A stretch of DNA of 64,000 nt from G963555815 sp965249615 [NCBI: bacterium] (lineage in GTDB: Bacteria > UBA8248 > JACPRG01). Position numbers and translations under genes: made by a program. The notes beneath the pieces are model-generated. The model saw only the letters and a program-made list of their open reading frames with translations, was not told the origin of the DNA and ran no database searches. Positions 36,843-44,917 of this stretch are shown here, in pieces (the stretch's first letter is position 1; each line of letters opens with the position of its first letter). The stretch covers positions 226,813 to 290,812 of the forward strand of contig CBDFMI010000004.1 of assembly GCA_965249615.1 (NCBI GenBank). The letters run 5' to 3'.

Positions 36843-37229
36843 TTCCTTCTTCTCCTCTCTGAGTGCAGAGCCATAATTCTCAGTGCGAGTACCCTTCATC
36901 TGATCAGACCTCTCAGGGAGGAAAAAGATTCACAGGAAAAGCCGAACCCTTTTGAACCGGGCGGGGATCTAATAGACAGGACAGATAGGGGGGGTGCAGG
37001 TCGTAGGTTATGGCAATTCTTCTTTATAAATCAGATAGTTAGTTCGATGCTCGGAGACGGGGTTGATCGCTGGCAGGGGGTCGAGAGGTTGTATATCAGA
37101 CTAAATCGGCCTATATTATCTATATAAGACCCATGGAAGGGGCCTTTGCCGATGGCACCGAGGTTGCTGAGGCGTCCCATGGGGGTTCATATTGAGAATT
37201 GAGGGGGGTTTTAAGATCTCGCCCTTTTC
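36843..37229. other. Gene-free divergent region with AT-rich promoter-like segment
   Basis: No gene was found. TTGTAT and TATATT (37091-37119 area) with AT-rich sequence TATATTATCTATATAAG could drive the plus-strand FHA-protease gene. The left end serves as leader for the minus-strand membrane protein. Confidence 0.4.
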
Positions 37230-37262
37230 ATGGCGGGGCGTCCCCCCGGTCTGGAGAAGGTG

Positions 37263-38785
37263 ATGATAAGAGCCGCTATTCGGTTGAAAGAAAAAGGCGG
37301 TCCGGTTCGAGAGTTTCGCGCCGGGGAGATTCATATCGGCTCTTCGGAGGGGTCCGATCTCCGTTTTGACCCGGAGATCTATCCCAGCGTCTCTGAACAA
37401 CACGCCACCCTCGCCTTCGAGTGCAGCCTCTACGTCCTCTACGACAACGACTCTGCCCAGGGCACCTTCGTCAACGGGCGGCGGGTTTCACTCGCGAGGC
37501 TCCAGAATGGAGATGAGATCCAATTTGGACAGGGGGGCCCGAAGTGTGTCTTTGAGGGAGAGTCTCCGCTGGCCACCCGGCTGAAATTCGTCACTGGCCG
37601 GTGCCGGGTGGATACGAAGATGCTGCAGGCCCTGGTCCGGAACTCGCTGGATTCGGTGGCGACAGGGAAGGTGAAAGACCGGGATGAGGTCGCCGGTTTT
37701 GTCCAGGAGGTCCTGAAGCGGGTGAAGCTGCAGCACTCGCTTCGCCTCCTTGGGGTGGCGATTTTGGGGTTTTTCTTCCTGGTTCTTTCGGTGGCGGGGA
37801 TCTTTCTGTGGACGGGAAGTTCCCTGACGGAGCTGGAGGAGAGGACTGCCCGCCAGGAGGAGGCAACGCTTCAGCGGGAAGCCAAGTTGGCAAGGGCGGG
37901 GGTGATGCGGGAGAGCGAGCTCCGCCTTCAGATTGAAGCGCTCACGGCCCAGCTGAACCAAACGAGGGCCGCCACCTCGACAGAGGCGAGGGCCCTGACA
38001 TCTGCTTTGAGGCACCTCAAGGCGGAGCTGGCGCAGGCCCTTGAGGACAGCCAACGCAGTTTTATCGCCATCGCCCAGCGAAACCAGGGGCGGTGGTCCT
38101 GCTCCGCCACGTGTACCAAGCGGTGAGCCAGGAAACGGGCCGCCCTATTCAGATCGTCGGCGAGAATGCCGACGGAAGCCCAATCTTCAGTGAGGATGGG
38201 GAGGGGGTCCCCGCGATCCTGACGGCACAGGGAACAGGCTTTGTCATTGACCCTCAGGGGACAATCCTGACGATCCGCCATATCATCGAGCCGTGGCAGG
38301 GGGATGAGCGTTTCCGCCGTCTGGGATTCTCAGGAAAGACGCTCGAGCTGACGGCCACTTTCGCCGATACAGACCGGGCGCTTCCTGCGCAAGTTCTTCA
38401 GGTGTCCCAGGACGTGGACGCTGCCTCCCTGCGGATTAAACCTTTCCTTGGGATGCGGGTGGTCGAGAGCATCGCGCCCGATCTGTCTAAACTTCGCCAG
38501 GGACAGCGGATCGCCATCATCGGGTTCCCCACCACCACCGAAGACGGGAGAGCCATCACCTCCCTCAGCACGGGTGTGATCAGCAAGGTGAGCCTCGACA
38601 AGGGGATCCAGTTCGACGCGGCCGTGAACCCGGGGAGCAGTGGGGGTCCCATCTTTAATGAGCAGGGAAAGGTGATCGGCATTGTCTACGGAGTCGGCGT
38701 GGGCCGCGAAGGCGGCCGCCTCCACGGGGTCTATTACGGTGTCCCCATCCAGTTTGCTCTAACCCTCGTCGCGGAGGTTAAGTAA
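37263..38785 (+). pseudogene. FHA-domain / transmembrane / trypsin-like serine protease, frameshifted
   Basis: The first frame holds an FHA domain (GSSEGSDLRFDPEIYPSVSE, GTFVNGRR), a membrane helix (LGVAILGFFFLVLSVAGIF) and a coiled coil. One missing base in a GGGG run near 38,092 shifts to a frame that continues GAVVLLRHVYQ. That frame forms a trypsin fold with TIRHI (His), DVDAASL (Asp) and NPGSSGGPI (Ser). Corrected, it is about 508 residues. FHA reads phospho-Thr inside the cell and the HtrA-like protease sits outside, which suggests a signalling protease. The start at 37263 has GGAGAAGG upstream. Confidence 0.8.
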
Positions 38786-38903
38786 TCCTCCTCTCCTGCT
38801 AGGGCCCCCGACCGCGATCTATCGCTGATATCGAGGATGCATAAATAAACCCCAAGGAGAGCCCCGGGGTATCCCATATCTTGTGATGAACCGAGACACA
38901 GCC

Positions 38904-38933
38904 TTGACTCAACGCCTGGGTGTCTGTTATAAT
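38904..38933 (+). promoter_or_regulatory. Strong sigma-70 promoter of the CarD gene
   Basis: TTGACT and a perfect TATAAT are separated by 18 bp. The transcript would begin with a GGTTTTGGGG/CCCCAAACC hairpin (38942-38965). Confidence 0.75.
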
Positions 38934-39088
38934 TCCGACTAGGTTTTGGGGAGGCACCCCAAACCCATTATCATAGCTTGATATCCTTTTGATTTCATTA
39001 GTACTTGCCGGGGGCTATTGACTCCAGGCTGGACTTTTGATTTTTTTACGCTATTTTGCGGGCACAGACCTGGGGAGGAAACCTCTTC

Positions 39089-39841
39089 ATGGCAGTAAAG
39101 GACGGGAAGATCACCTTCAGAAAGGGTGAAAAGATCATCTACCCCTTTCACGGGAGGGGGAAGATCCTCGGCCTCGTTCGCAAGGATCTGGTCGGTGGCC
39201 TGATGAAATTTTATGAGATCCAGCTGGACAATCAGCCGGACGCTTCCATCTATGTCCCCTTGAGTGTGGCAAAAGGCCTTGGGCTCCGTCGGCCTATGCG
39301 GAAAAAAGACGTGGCCAATATTATGACGACCTTGAAGTCTAGGGAGCCGGAGGAGGACGTAGAGCTCAACTGGAGAACCTGGAAGAAGCGCTATGAGGAG
39401 CAGAAAGAGACTCTTCGACAGGGGAGCGCCACTGGCCTCGCCGCGGTGGTCCGAAACCTCCACGAGTTTTCCAGGGGCCGATCCTTTAGTAGCAAAGAGC
39501 TGAGACAGCTCTACGAAGATACTCATGAGCAGCTCGTCGAGGAACTTGCCGAGGCCCTGGGAAGCAAGGAGCAGAAGGAGAAGCGGGCGAGGCAGATGGT
39601 GGAGCAGGCCCTCAAAGGGAACGCCAAAAAGGAACACGCGAAAAACTCGGCGGCGCGCTCAGAAAATTCAAAAGGACGCGCAAAGAGTTCGAAAGTGCTG
39701 ACGAAGAAATCAACAGCGCGGCCAAAAAGTTCGAAGTTGAAAAGTTCGAAAGTGCGCTCAAAGAGTCCAAAGGTACGGGCAAAGAGTTTGAAGACGCGGA
39801 CAGGGAGATCAAAGGTGCGCCATGGAAAAAAAGGCAGGTAA
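39089..39841 (+). CDS. carD: CarD-family RNA-polymerase-binding regulator with a histone-like basic tail
   Basis: Start taken at ATG 39089 (MAVKDGKITFRKGEKIIYPF). Residues 1-160 form the CarD/CdnL/TRCF RNAP-interaction domain and helical DNA-binding domain, with YPFHGRGKILGL and YVPLSVAKGLGLR. From about residue 180 a tail of some 70 residues is almost only Lys, Ser and Arg, with repeats such as KSSKVRSKSPKVRAKS. CarD proteins stabilise open promoter complexes. Myxococcus CarD carries an HMGA-like tail. Here an H1-like tail probably binds DNA nonspecifically. Confidence 0.88.
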   Translation: MAVKDGKITFRKGEKIIYPFHGRGKILGLVRKDLVGGLMKFYEIQLDNQPDASIYVPLSVAKGLGLRRPMRKKDVANIMTTLKSREPEEDVELNWRTWKKRYEEQKETLRQGSATGLAAVVRNLHEFSRGRSFSSKELRQLYEDTHEQLVEELAEALGSKEQKEKRARQMVEQALKGNAKKEHAKNSAARSENSKGRAKSSKVLTKKSTARPKSSKLKSSKVRSKSPKVRAKSLKTRTGRSKVRHGKKGR

Positions 39842-40055
39842 AAAGGAGACTTGTCAGGTCCTTCAGTGCGAGAATCCGCCTGTGGCGGATGACTACTGTG
39901 AGGCCCACCTGGAGAGGCTTGAGCGCCTGAGAGAAGCAAACGAAAACCTAAAGCTCTACTACCTGCGGGCGCGCCAGGACGCCACAACTGCCGAGGGGAC
40001 CATCAAGGGGACTGAGCCGGCCTTTGAGGAGGTAGAGAAGCTACTCGAGGATTGA
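39822..40055 (+). CDS. Small Cys/His-containing protein overlapping carD
   Basis: This 77-residue protein overlaps the end of carD by 20 bp. Its N-terminal part reads CQVLQCENPPVADDYCEAH, a CxxxxC...CxxH arrangement that could hold one zinc, and the rest is helical and acidic. The overlap suggests co-translation with CarD. No family was recognised; a CarD partner is only a guess. Confidence 0.6.
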   Translation: MEKKAGKKETCQVLQCENPPVADDYCEAHLERLERLREANENLKLYYLRARQDATTAEGTIKGTEPAFEEVEKLLED

Positions 40056-40135
40056 TCACTTGCTGACTCTCTCACCGACTGGCTGCCGATGGGCTCTCGG
40101 GCTCAGAGCAGAGGCCCTGCCCCCGCAAAAAAAGA

Positions 40136-40163
40136 TTGACAAATAATAGCGGTGAGGCACAAT
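40136..40163 (+). promoter_or_regulatory. Candidate promoter of moaA
   Basis: TTGACA and CACAAT are separated by 16 bp, placing the transcript start about 8-10 nt before the riboswitch P1 stem. Confidence 0.5.
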
Positions 40164-40177
40164 GGTTCGTCAAGATA

Positions 40178-40277
40178 CGTTCTCCGAAGCCACTGAGAGT
40201 CTGGATTAACCAGCTCCCTTGGCCGCTTAGGGTTAGACGGGTGACTGTCTGGCCTCCCGTGTTTGGAAAGGAGAGCG
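40178..40277 (+). promoter_or_regulatory. Molybdenum cofactor (Moco) riboswitch
   Basis: CGTTCTCC (40178-40185) pairs with GGAGAGCG (40270-40277) to close the motif. Inside, CCGAAGCCACTGAG and the 3' block GCCTCCCGTGTTTGGAAAGG match the conserved core of the Moco RNA found ahead of moaA genes. Moco binding should reduce moaA expression. Identification is by motif, without a covariance search. Confidence 0.85.
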
Positions 40278-40293
40278 TTGACTTTGGAGATAT

Positions 40294-40336
40294 GGGTCAG
40301 CGTTCTGTTTTTTCTAAGCGCTGGCCCTTTTGTTTT
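40294..40336 (+). terminator. Riboswitch-controlled intrinsic terminator before moaA
   Basis: GGGTCAGCG (40294-40302) and CGCTGGCCC (40319-40327) form a 9-bp stem followed by TTTTGTTTT. CGTTCT at 40301-40306 repeats the P1 5' strand. It could therefore pair with AGAGCG (40272-40277) as an antiterminator when P1 is open. Confidence 0.8.
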
Positions 40337-40347
40337 GGAGTGGGAAG

Positions 40348-41415
40348 ATGCCACGTGACTTAGTAGATCAGCGAATGAACGCCAGCCTGGCCGAGCTGCC
40401 CGTGCTTCCGGCAATAGCGGAGGAGGGTCGGATGTCGGACGGGTTCGGGCGGCAAATTACCTACATCCGGGTATCCGTTACGGACCGCTGCAACATCCGG
40501 TGCGTCTACTGTATGCCCGAGGAAGGGATGCCCTGGATCCCCAAGGAAAGTTTCCTCACCTTTGAGGAACTGGCCACCATCCTCGGGGTGATGGGGGAAA
40601 TGGGGCTGGAGAAGGTCCGCGTCACCGGAGGCGAACCTTTATTGCGAAGGGGCCTTCCCGAATTTGTCAAGATGATCCACAACGTCCCCTCCGTGAAACA
40701 GATTGCCCTCTCGACGAATGCCATCCTTTTTGAGGAACAAGGAGCTGCCCTCGTGGAGGCTGGTCTGAACCAGATTAATATCAGTCTCGACACCTTCCAA
40801 AAAGATAAATTCGCTCGGATCTCGCGAAGGGACTATCACGACAAGGTGATGCAGGGGATCGCGAAGGCCGAGGAGCTCGGGATCAATCCCCTGAAGGTCA
40901 ACTGCACCGTGCTCAAGGGGTACAACGACGACGAGATCCTCGACTTCGCCCACATCACCCGCGAGCGCCCCTGGCATGTCCGGTTCATCGAGTTCATGCC
41001 CTTGGAGGGGAGCAGGGACCTGCAAAAGAACACCTATATCTCCAACCAGGAGATCCTGGACCGGATCATGGAGGATGGAAAACTCCAGCCGGTGAACCCG
41101 TTCGACAACGGAGGTCCGGCGGTCTATTACCAGTACCCGGGAGCACCGGGGACCGTTGGCTTCATCGACCCCCTCAGCCACAATTTCTGCGCCCGGTGCA
41201 ATCGGATGCGTCTGACCGCTCAGGGAGGCCTTCGCCCCTGCCTTTTCTCGGATATTGAAGTCCCCTTGGGAGGGGCGCTGAGAGAGGGGGCCTCGCAGCA
41301 GGAGTTGAGGGACCTCATCCATCAGGCCCTTGGGGTGAAGCCCGAGAGACACTATCTTGTTGAAAAAGGGGCTGATGCGAGTCAGCTGATCGCCCTCTCC
41401 CAAGTGGGTGGCTGA
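40348..41415 (+). CDS. moaA: GTP 3',8-cyclase MoaA
   Basis: This radical-SAM enzyme makes the first intermediate of molybdenum cofactor. The ATG at 40348 is preceded by GGAG. A TTG at 40330 overlaps the terminator and is unlikely. VSVTDRCNIRCVYCMPE carries the CxxxCxxC SAM cluster, GGEPLLR the SAM site, and NFCARCNRMRLTAQGGLRPCL the second [4Fe-4S] site. The last residues end in VGG, where MoaA usually ends GG, so the catalytic C-terminus is intact. 355 residues. Confidence 0.96.
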   Translation: MPRDLVDQRMNASLAELPVLPAIAEEGRMSDGFGRQITYIRVSVTDRCNIRCVYCMPEEGMPWIPKESFLTFEELATILGVMGEMGLEKVRVTGGEPLLRRGLPEFVKMIHNVPSVKQIALSTNAILFEEQGAALVEAGLNQINISLDTFQKDKFARISRRDYHDKVMQGIAKAEELGINPLKVNCTVLKGYNDDEILDFAHITRERPWHVRFIEFMPLEGSRDLQKNTYISNQEILDRIMEDGKLQPVNPFDNGGPAVYYQYPGAPGTVGFIDPLSHNFCARCNRMRLTAQGGLRPCLFSDIEVPLGGALREGASQQELRDLIHQALGVKPERHYLVEKGADASQLIALSQVGG

Positions 41416-41533
41416 GAGCCTGCCGACCAGAGGAATCCTGTTGAATCGTTTGGCCTTGACAGAGAAGGAAAAGAGATGCACATTATAAGCGACTCTTTTT
41501 ATCGGAGATTAATCCGGTCGAGATTATCCAAAG

Positions 41534-41962
41534 ATGCTGGGTTTTACGAAGCGGACAGATTACGCCTTGATTGCGCTTTGCTGTCTAGCTGCCCAGGAAG
41601 CGGGTCAGCTGGTGACGAGCAGGGAGATTGCAGACGAGTATGAAGTGCCCCCTGAGATCCTGGCCAAGGTGCTTCAGAGGCTGGGTCGAGAGGGGATCGT
41701 GAGTTCTTACCCTGGGCCTTCGGGCGGCTACGCTTTAGGGCGGGACCCCGACTCTATCAGTGTGGCGGAAGTGATGCTGGCCATAGAGGGTCCCCTGAAG
41801 GTGGCGAGTTGCCTGAGGGAACGGGAAGGTATGAATCCATGTGCGGTGCTGGAGACATGCATTGTCAAGAATCCCCTTATGGGTATCCAGGGGAGGATCT
41901 TCGACCTTCTTGATAGCGTCACTCTGGCGGAAATTGCTCAACCCACGGGAGTTAGCTTATGA
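41534..41962 (+). CDS. iscR: Rrf2/IscR-type [2Fe-2S] transcription regulator
   Basis: This 142-residue winged-helix protein begins [19 protein letters not shown], typical of Rrf2. The DNA helix region reads [22 protein letters not shown]. Three Cys (93, 103, 109) sit like the cluster ligands of E. coli IscR (92, 98, 104), with slightly wider first spacing. It heads the isc operon and overlaps iscS by four bases. It should sense Fe-S status and repress the operon. Confidence 0.9.
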   Translation: MLGFTKRTDYALIALCCLAAQEAGQLVTSREIADEYEVPPEILAKVLQRLGREGIVSSYPGPSGGYALGRDPDSISVAEVMLAIEGPLKVASCLREREGMNPCAVLETCIVKNPLMGIQGRIFDLLDSVTLAEIAQPTGVSL

Positions 41963-43173
41963 AACTGCCTGTCTATATGGATAACCACGCAACGACTCCT
42001 GTAGACCCTCGCGTGATGGAGGTGATGCTGCCTTACTTCCAGGGCGAGTTTGGGAACGCAGCGAGTCGAAATCACTCTTTTGGCTGGCGCGCTGAGGAGG
42101 CGGTGGATCGGGCTCGGGAACAGGTGGCCCAGCTGCTCCACGCCGACGCCAAAGAGATTGTATTCACCAGCGGCGCCACGGAGTCGGACAACCTGGCTCT
42201 GAAGGGCGTCGCGGAGATGTACCGCGACAAGGGCAACCACATCATCACCTGTACTATCGAGCACAAAGCGATTCTGGACAGCGCCAAGCGTCTGGAACGC
42301 CAGGGGTTTGAAGTGACTTACGTCCAGGTGGGCAGTGACGGCATCGTCTACCCTGAGATGATCGAAAAGGCCATCACCGACAAGACCATCCTCATCTCCA
42401 TCATGCTTGCCAACAACGAGCTCGGCACCATCAACCCCATCGCCGAGATCGGTCAGCTCGCCAAGTCCCGCGGGATCCTTTTCCATACCGACGCCGTCCA
42501 GGGTGTCGGGAAGATTCCCGTTGATGTCAATGAGATGGGCATTGACCTCCTTTCCCTCTCGGCCCACAAGATCTACGGGCCAAAGGGGATCGGGGCCCTC
42601 TATGTCCGGAGAAAGAAGCCCAGGGTCCGGCTCTCGCCCATCATCGACGGTGGCGGGCATGAGCGCGGCATGCGTTCGGGGACCCTGAATGTGACGGGCA
42701 TTATCGGCCTTGGAAAGGCGTGTGAGATCTGTCAGATGGAAATGGAAGAGGAAGGCAAGCGTCTCTCCGCCCTCCGTGAGAAGCTCTACCAGGGGATCAC
42801 AAGCCAGTTGGACGAGTGCTACGTGAACGGACATCCCAGCCAGCGCCTTCCCCACAGCCTTAATCTCAGCTTCTCCTATGTGGAGGGGGAGTCGATGTTG
42901 ATGGGCCTAAACGACATCGCCCTATCCTCAGGATCGGCCTGCACCTCGGCGACACTGGAGCCCTCCTACGTCCTGAAGGCTATCGGACGGGGGGATGAGC
43001 TCGCACACTCCTCTCTTCGGTTTGGTCTTGGCAGGTTCAACACGGAAGAGGAAGTGGAATACGTCGTCGAGCGGGTCGTGGACGTTGTTAACCGGCTTCG
43101 AGAGATGTCGCCCCTCTATGAGATGGCCCAGGAGGGGATCGATATCAGTAAAATTGAATGGGGAGAGCGTTAA
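41959..43173 (+). CDS. iscS: Cysteine desulfurase IscS
   Basis: This 404-residue PLP enzyme gives persulfide sulfur to Isc[16 protein letters not shown] opens it, [13 protein letters not shown] carries the PLP Lys, and [17 protein letters not shown] the catalytic Cys in the longer group-I loop. The C-terminus ([17 protein letters not shown]) is the IscU-binding type. It is the isc-operon copy. Confidence 0.96.
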   Translation: MKLPVYMDNHATTPVDPRVMEVMLPYFQGEFGNAASRNHSFGWRAEEAVDRAREQVAQLLHADAKEIVFTSGATESDNLALKGVAEMYRDKGNHIITCTIEHKAILDSAKRLERQGFEVTYVQVGSDGIVYPEMIEKAITDKTILISIMLANNELGTINPIAEIGQLAKSRGILFHTDAVQGVGKIPVDVNEMGIDLLSLSAHKIYGPKGIGALYVRRKKPRVRLSPIIDGGGHERGMRSGTLNVTGIIGLGKACEICQMEMEEEGKRLSALREKLYQGITSQLDECYVNGHPSQRLPHSLNLSFSYVEGESMLMGLNDIALSSGSACTSATLEPSYVLKAIGRGDELAHSSLRFGLGRFNTEEEVEYVVERVVDVVNRLREMSPLYEMAQEGIDISKIEWGER

Positions 43174-43213
43174 GCCGTGCCGCTCGATCCATTCAACCCA
43201 AAGGAGGCAGCAA

Positions 43214-43633
43214 ATGGCGTATAGCGACAAGGTAATCGATCACTTCAACAACCCCAGGAACCTGGGGAGCATGGACAAGACAGATCCCAAGGTGGGGACG
43301 GGGCTCGCCGGCGCACCTGAGTGCGGCGACGTGATGAAGCTCCAGGTCAAGGTCAACGACGAGGGGGTCATCGAAGAGGCCAAGTTCAAGACCTTCGGTT
43401 GCGGGAGCGCCATCGCTAGCTCCAGCCTGGCCACCGAGTGGATGAAGGGGAAGACCCCGGACGAGGCACTGACCATTAAGAACACGGACATTGTCAATGA
43501 GCTGAGCCTCCCGCCGGTGAAAATTCACTGTTCGGTCTTGGCCGAAGACGCCATCCAGGCCGCCATCAAGGATTTCAAGGAGAAGCAGGGACAGGCGAAG
43601 GCCCAGGAAGTGAGTCCCTCGGCCGGGAGCTGA
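43214..43633 (+). CDS. iscU: Fe-S cluster scaffold IscU
   Basis: ATG 43214 follows AAGGAGG. The 139-residue protein has the three scaffold Cys at 37, 63 and 106 (APECGD, FGCGSA, KIHCSV) and the HscA recognition motif LPPVK just before Cys106. The C-terminal 15 residues (AKAQEVSPSAGS) are an unusual extra tail. It assembles [2Fe-2S] clusters with sulfur from IscS. Confidence 0.97.
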   Translation: MAYSDKVIDHFNNPRNLGSMDKTDPKVGTGLAGAPECGDVMKLQVKVNDEGVIEEAKFKTFGCGSAIASSSLATEWMKGKTPDEALTIKNTDIVNELSLPPVKIHCSVLAEDAIQAAIKDFKEKQGQAKAQEVSPSAGS

Positions 43634-43670
43634 GACGGACCTAGACTATATAAATAATCAGGAGGAACCC

Positions 43671-44015
43671 ATGACCACGGGGACAGAGAGTGTCATTTCG
43701 GTGAGTGAGGCCGCCGTCACGGAGATCAAGCGGATCCTGGAGACCCAAAACCTCAAGGATTACTCCCTGAGGCTTGGGGTCAAAGGGGGCGGGTGTTCAG
43801 GTCTCTCCTATACCCTGGGTTTTGATAACGAGGTTCGCCCCCAGGACAAGATCATTGAGACCGATGGCGTCAAGGTTGTCGTCGACATGAAGAGCCTTCT
43901 CTACCTGAAGGGGACCACGCTGGACTTCTCCCAGGACATGATGGGCGGAGGTTTTAGGTTCGTGAACCCCAATGCTCAACGGAGCTGCGGCTGCGGAAGC
44001 TCCTTCTCCGCCTAA
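43671..44015 (+). CDS. iscA: A-type Fe-S carrier IscA
   Basis: This 114-residue HesB/IscA protein has the three conserved Cys at 42, 106 and 108 (GGGCSGLSY and SCGCGSSF). GAGGAACCC-like SD precedes the ATG. It passes clusters to target proteins. A strong terminator lies between it and hscB. Confidence 0.95.
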   Translation: MTTGTESVISVSEAAVTEIKRILETQNLKDYSLRLGVKGGGCSGLSYTLGFDNEVRPQDKIIETDGVKVVVDMKSLLYLKGTTLDFSQDMMGGGFRFVNPNAQRSCGCGSSFSA

Positions 44016-44149
44016 ACCGCTTCTCAAAGGAAGGCGGGAATGCCCCGAAACCCTCCTTCTTGAAGAGTCCAGAAGTGGTGGCTCGTGCCTTCAGTTCCTG
44101 AAGAGGAGGTGAGGCGGCGGCCCGGGATATCCCGGGTTGGCTTTCCAAG

Positions 44150-44202
44150 GGGCTTTTCCAGGATGCGGTCGAAGGCCGTCGCCTGGGAAGGCCCTTTTTT
44201 TT
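44150..44202 (+). terminator. Strong intrinsic terminator inside the isc operon
   Basis: GGGCTTTTCCAGG (44150-44162) pairs along its whole length with CCTGGGAAGGCCC (44182-44194), with a few G-U pairs, and eight T follow (44195-44202). It ends seven bases before the hscB ATG, so transcription of hscBA-fdx-iscX must read through or restart. A 16-bp palindrome CCCGGGATATCCCGGG lies just upstream at 44121-44136. Confidence 0.8.
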
Positions 44203-44209
44203 GAGGGAA

Positions 44210-44917
44210 ATGAATCTGACTGTGTTGGAAATAGGAGACAAGAAAAAGACGCTTGGAGTTCATCTCTGCTGGAACTGCCAGCAGGAGACCGGCCCCTCTC
44301 CCTTTTGTGATCATTGTCTCAAGATCCAGCCCACAGGGCCGGAGACGGACTACTTTAGTTTTATGGGCCTTTCCCTGGTCCCCAAGATCGACCTCAAAAC
44401 CTTGGAGGAGATTTTTTACAACCTCAGCCGTAAGCTGCACCCCGACTTCTATCAAGACAAGAGCGAGCGGGAAAAAGCCCTGAGCCTTGAAAACTCGGCT
44501 GTCCTCAACAGGGCCTACCGGACCCTTCGCGACCCGGTTCGGCGGGCCGAATACCTCGTCCAATTGGAGGAAGGGCCGAACGCCATATCCGATAACCGCC
44601 CCCCGCAAGAGCTACTCGAGGAGGTCCTGGAGTATCACGAAAGACTTGAAGAACTTCAGGGGCTCTCTCCCAAGGATAAGGGGCGGTGGGAGGAGATGGC
44701 CCAGGGCCTGGAACGGGTCAAGGCCCAGTTTCAGCGGAAGGAGGTGGACCTCTTTCAAGGTTTGGAGGATCTCTTCGAACGCTGGGACCAGAAAGAGCCG
44801 GAGACCCGAAAGGCCCTCCTCGAGGAGACGAAGCTCCTCCTCTCACAGCGCAATTACATCCGAAACGTGATCCGGGACATCGAGGACGCACTGGCGCCCG
44901 GGGAGGCGTCCGCATGA
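44210..44917 (+). CDS. hscB: Fe-S co-chaperone HscB with N-terminal zinc-ribbon-like motif
   Basis: This 235-residue protein has a J-domain around FMGLSL...LSRKLHPDFYQ with the essential HPD, and the C-terminal three-helix IscU-binding domain. The N-terminal 45 residues hold CWNC and CDHC, a four-Cys motif of the kind seen in mitochondrial HSC20 but not in E. coli HscB. It brings IscU to HscA. It overlaps hscA by four bases (ATGA). Confidence 0.92.
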   Translation: MNLTVLEIGDKKKTLGVHLCWNCQQETGPSPFCDHCLKIQPTGPETDYFSFMGLSLVPKIDLKTLEEIFYNLSRKLHPDFYQDKSEREKALSLENSAVLNRAYRTLRDPVRRAEYLVQLEEGPNAISDNRPPQELLEEVLEYHERLEELQGLSPKDKGRWEEMAQGLERVKAQFQRKEVDLFQGLEDLFERWDQKEPETRKALLEETKLLLSQRNYIRNVIRDIEDALAPGEASA

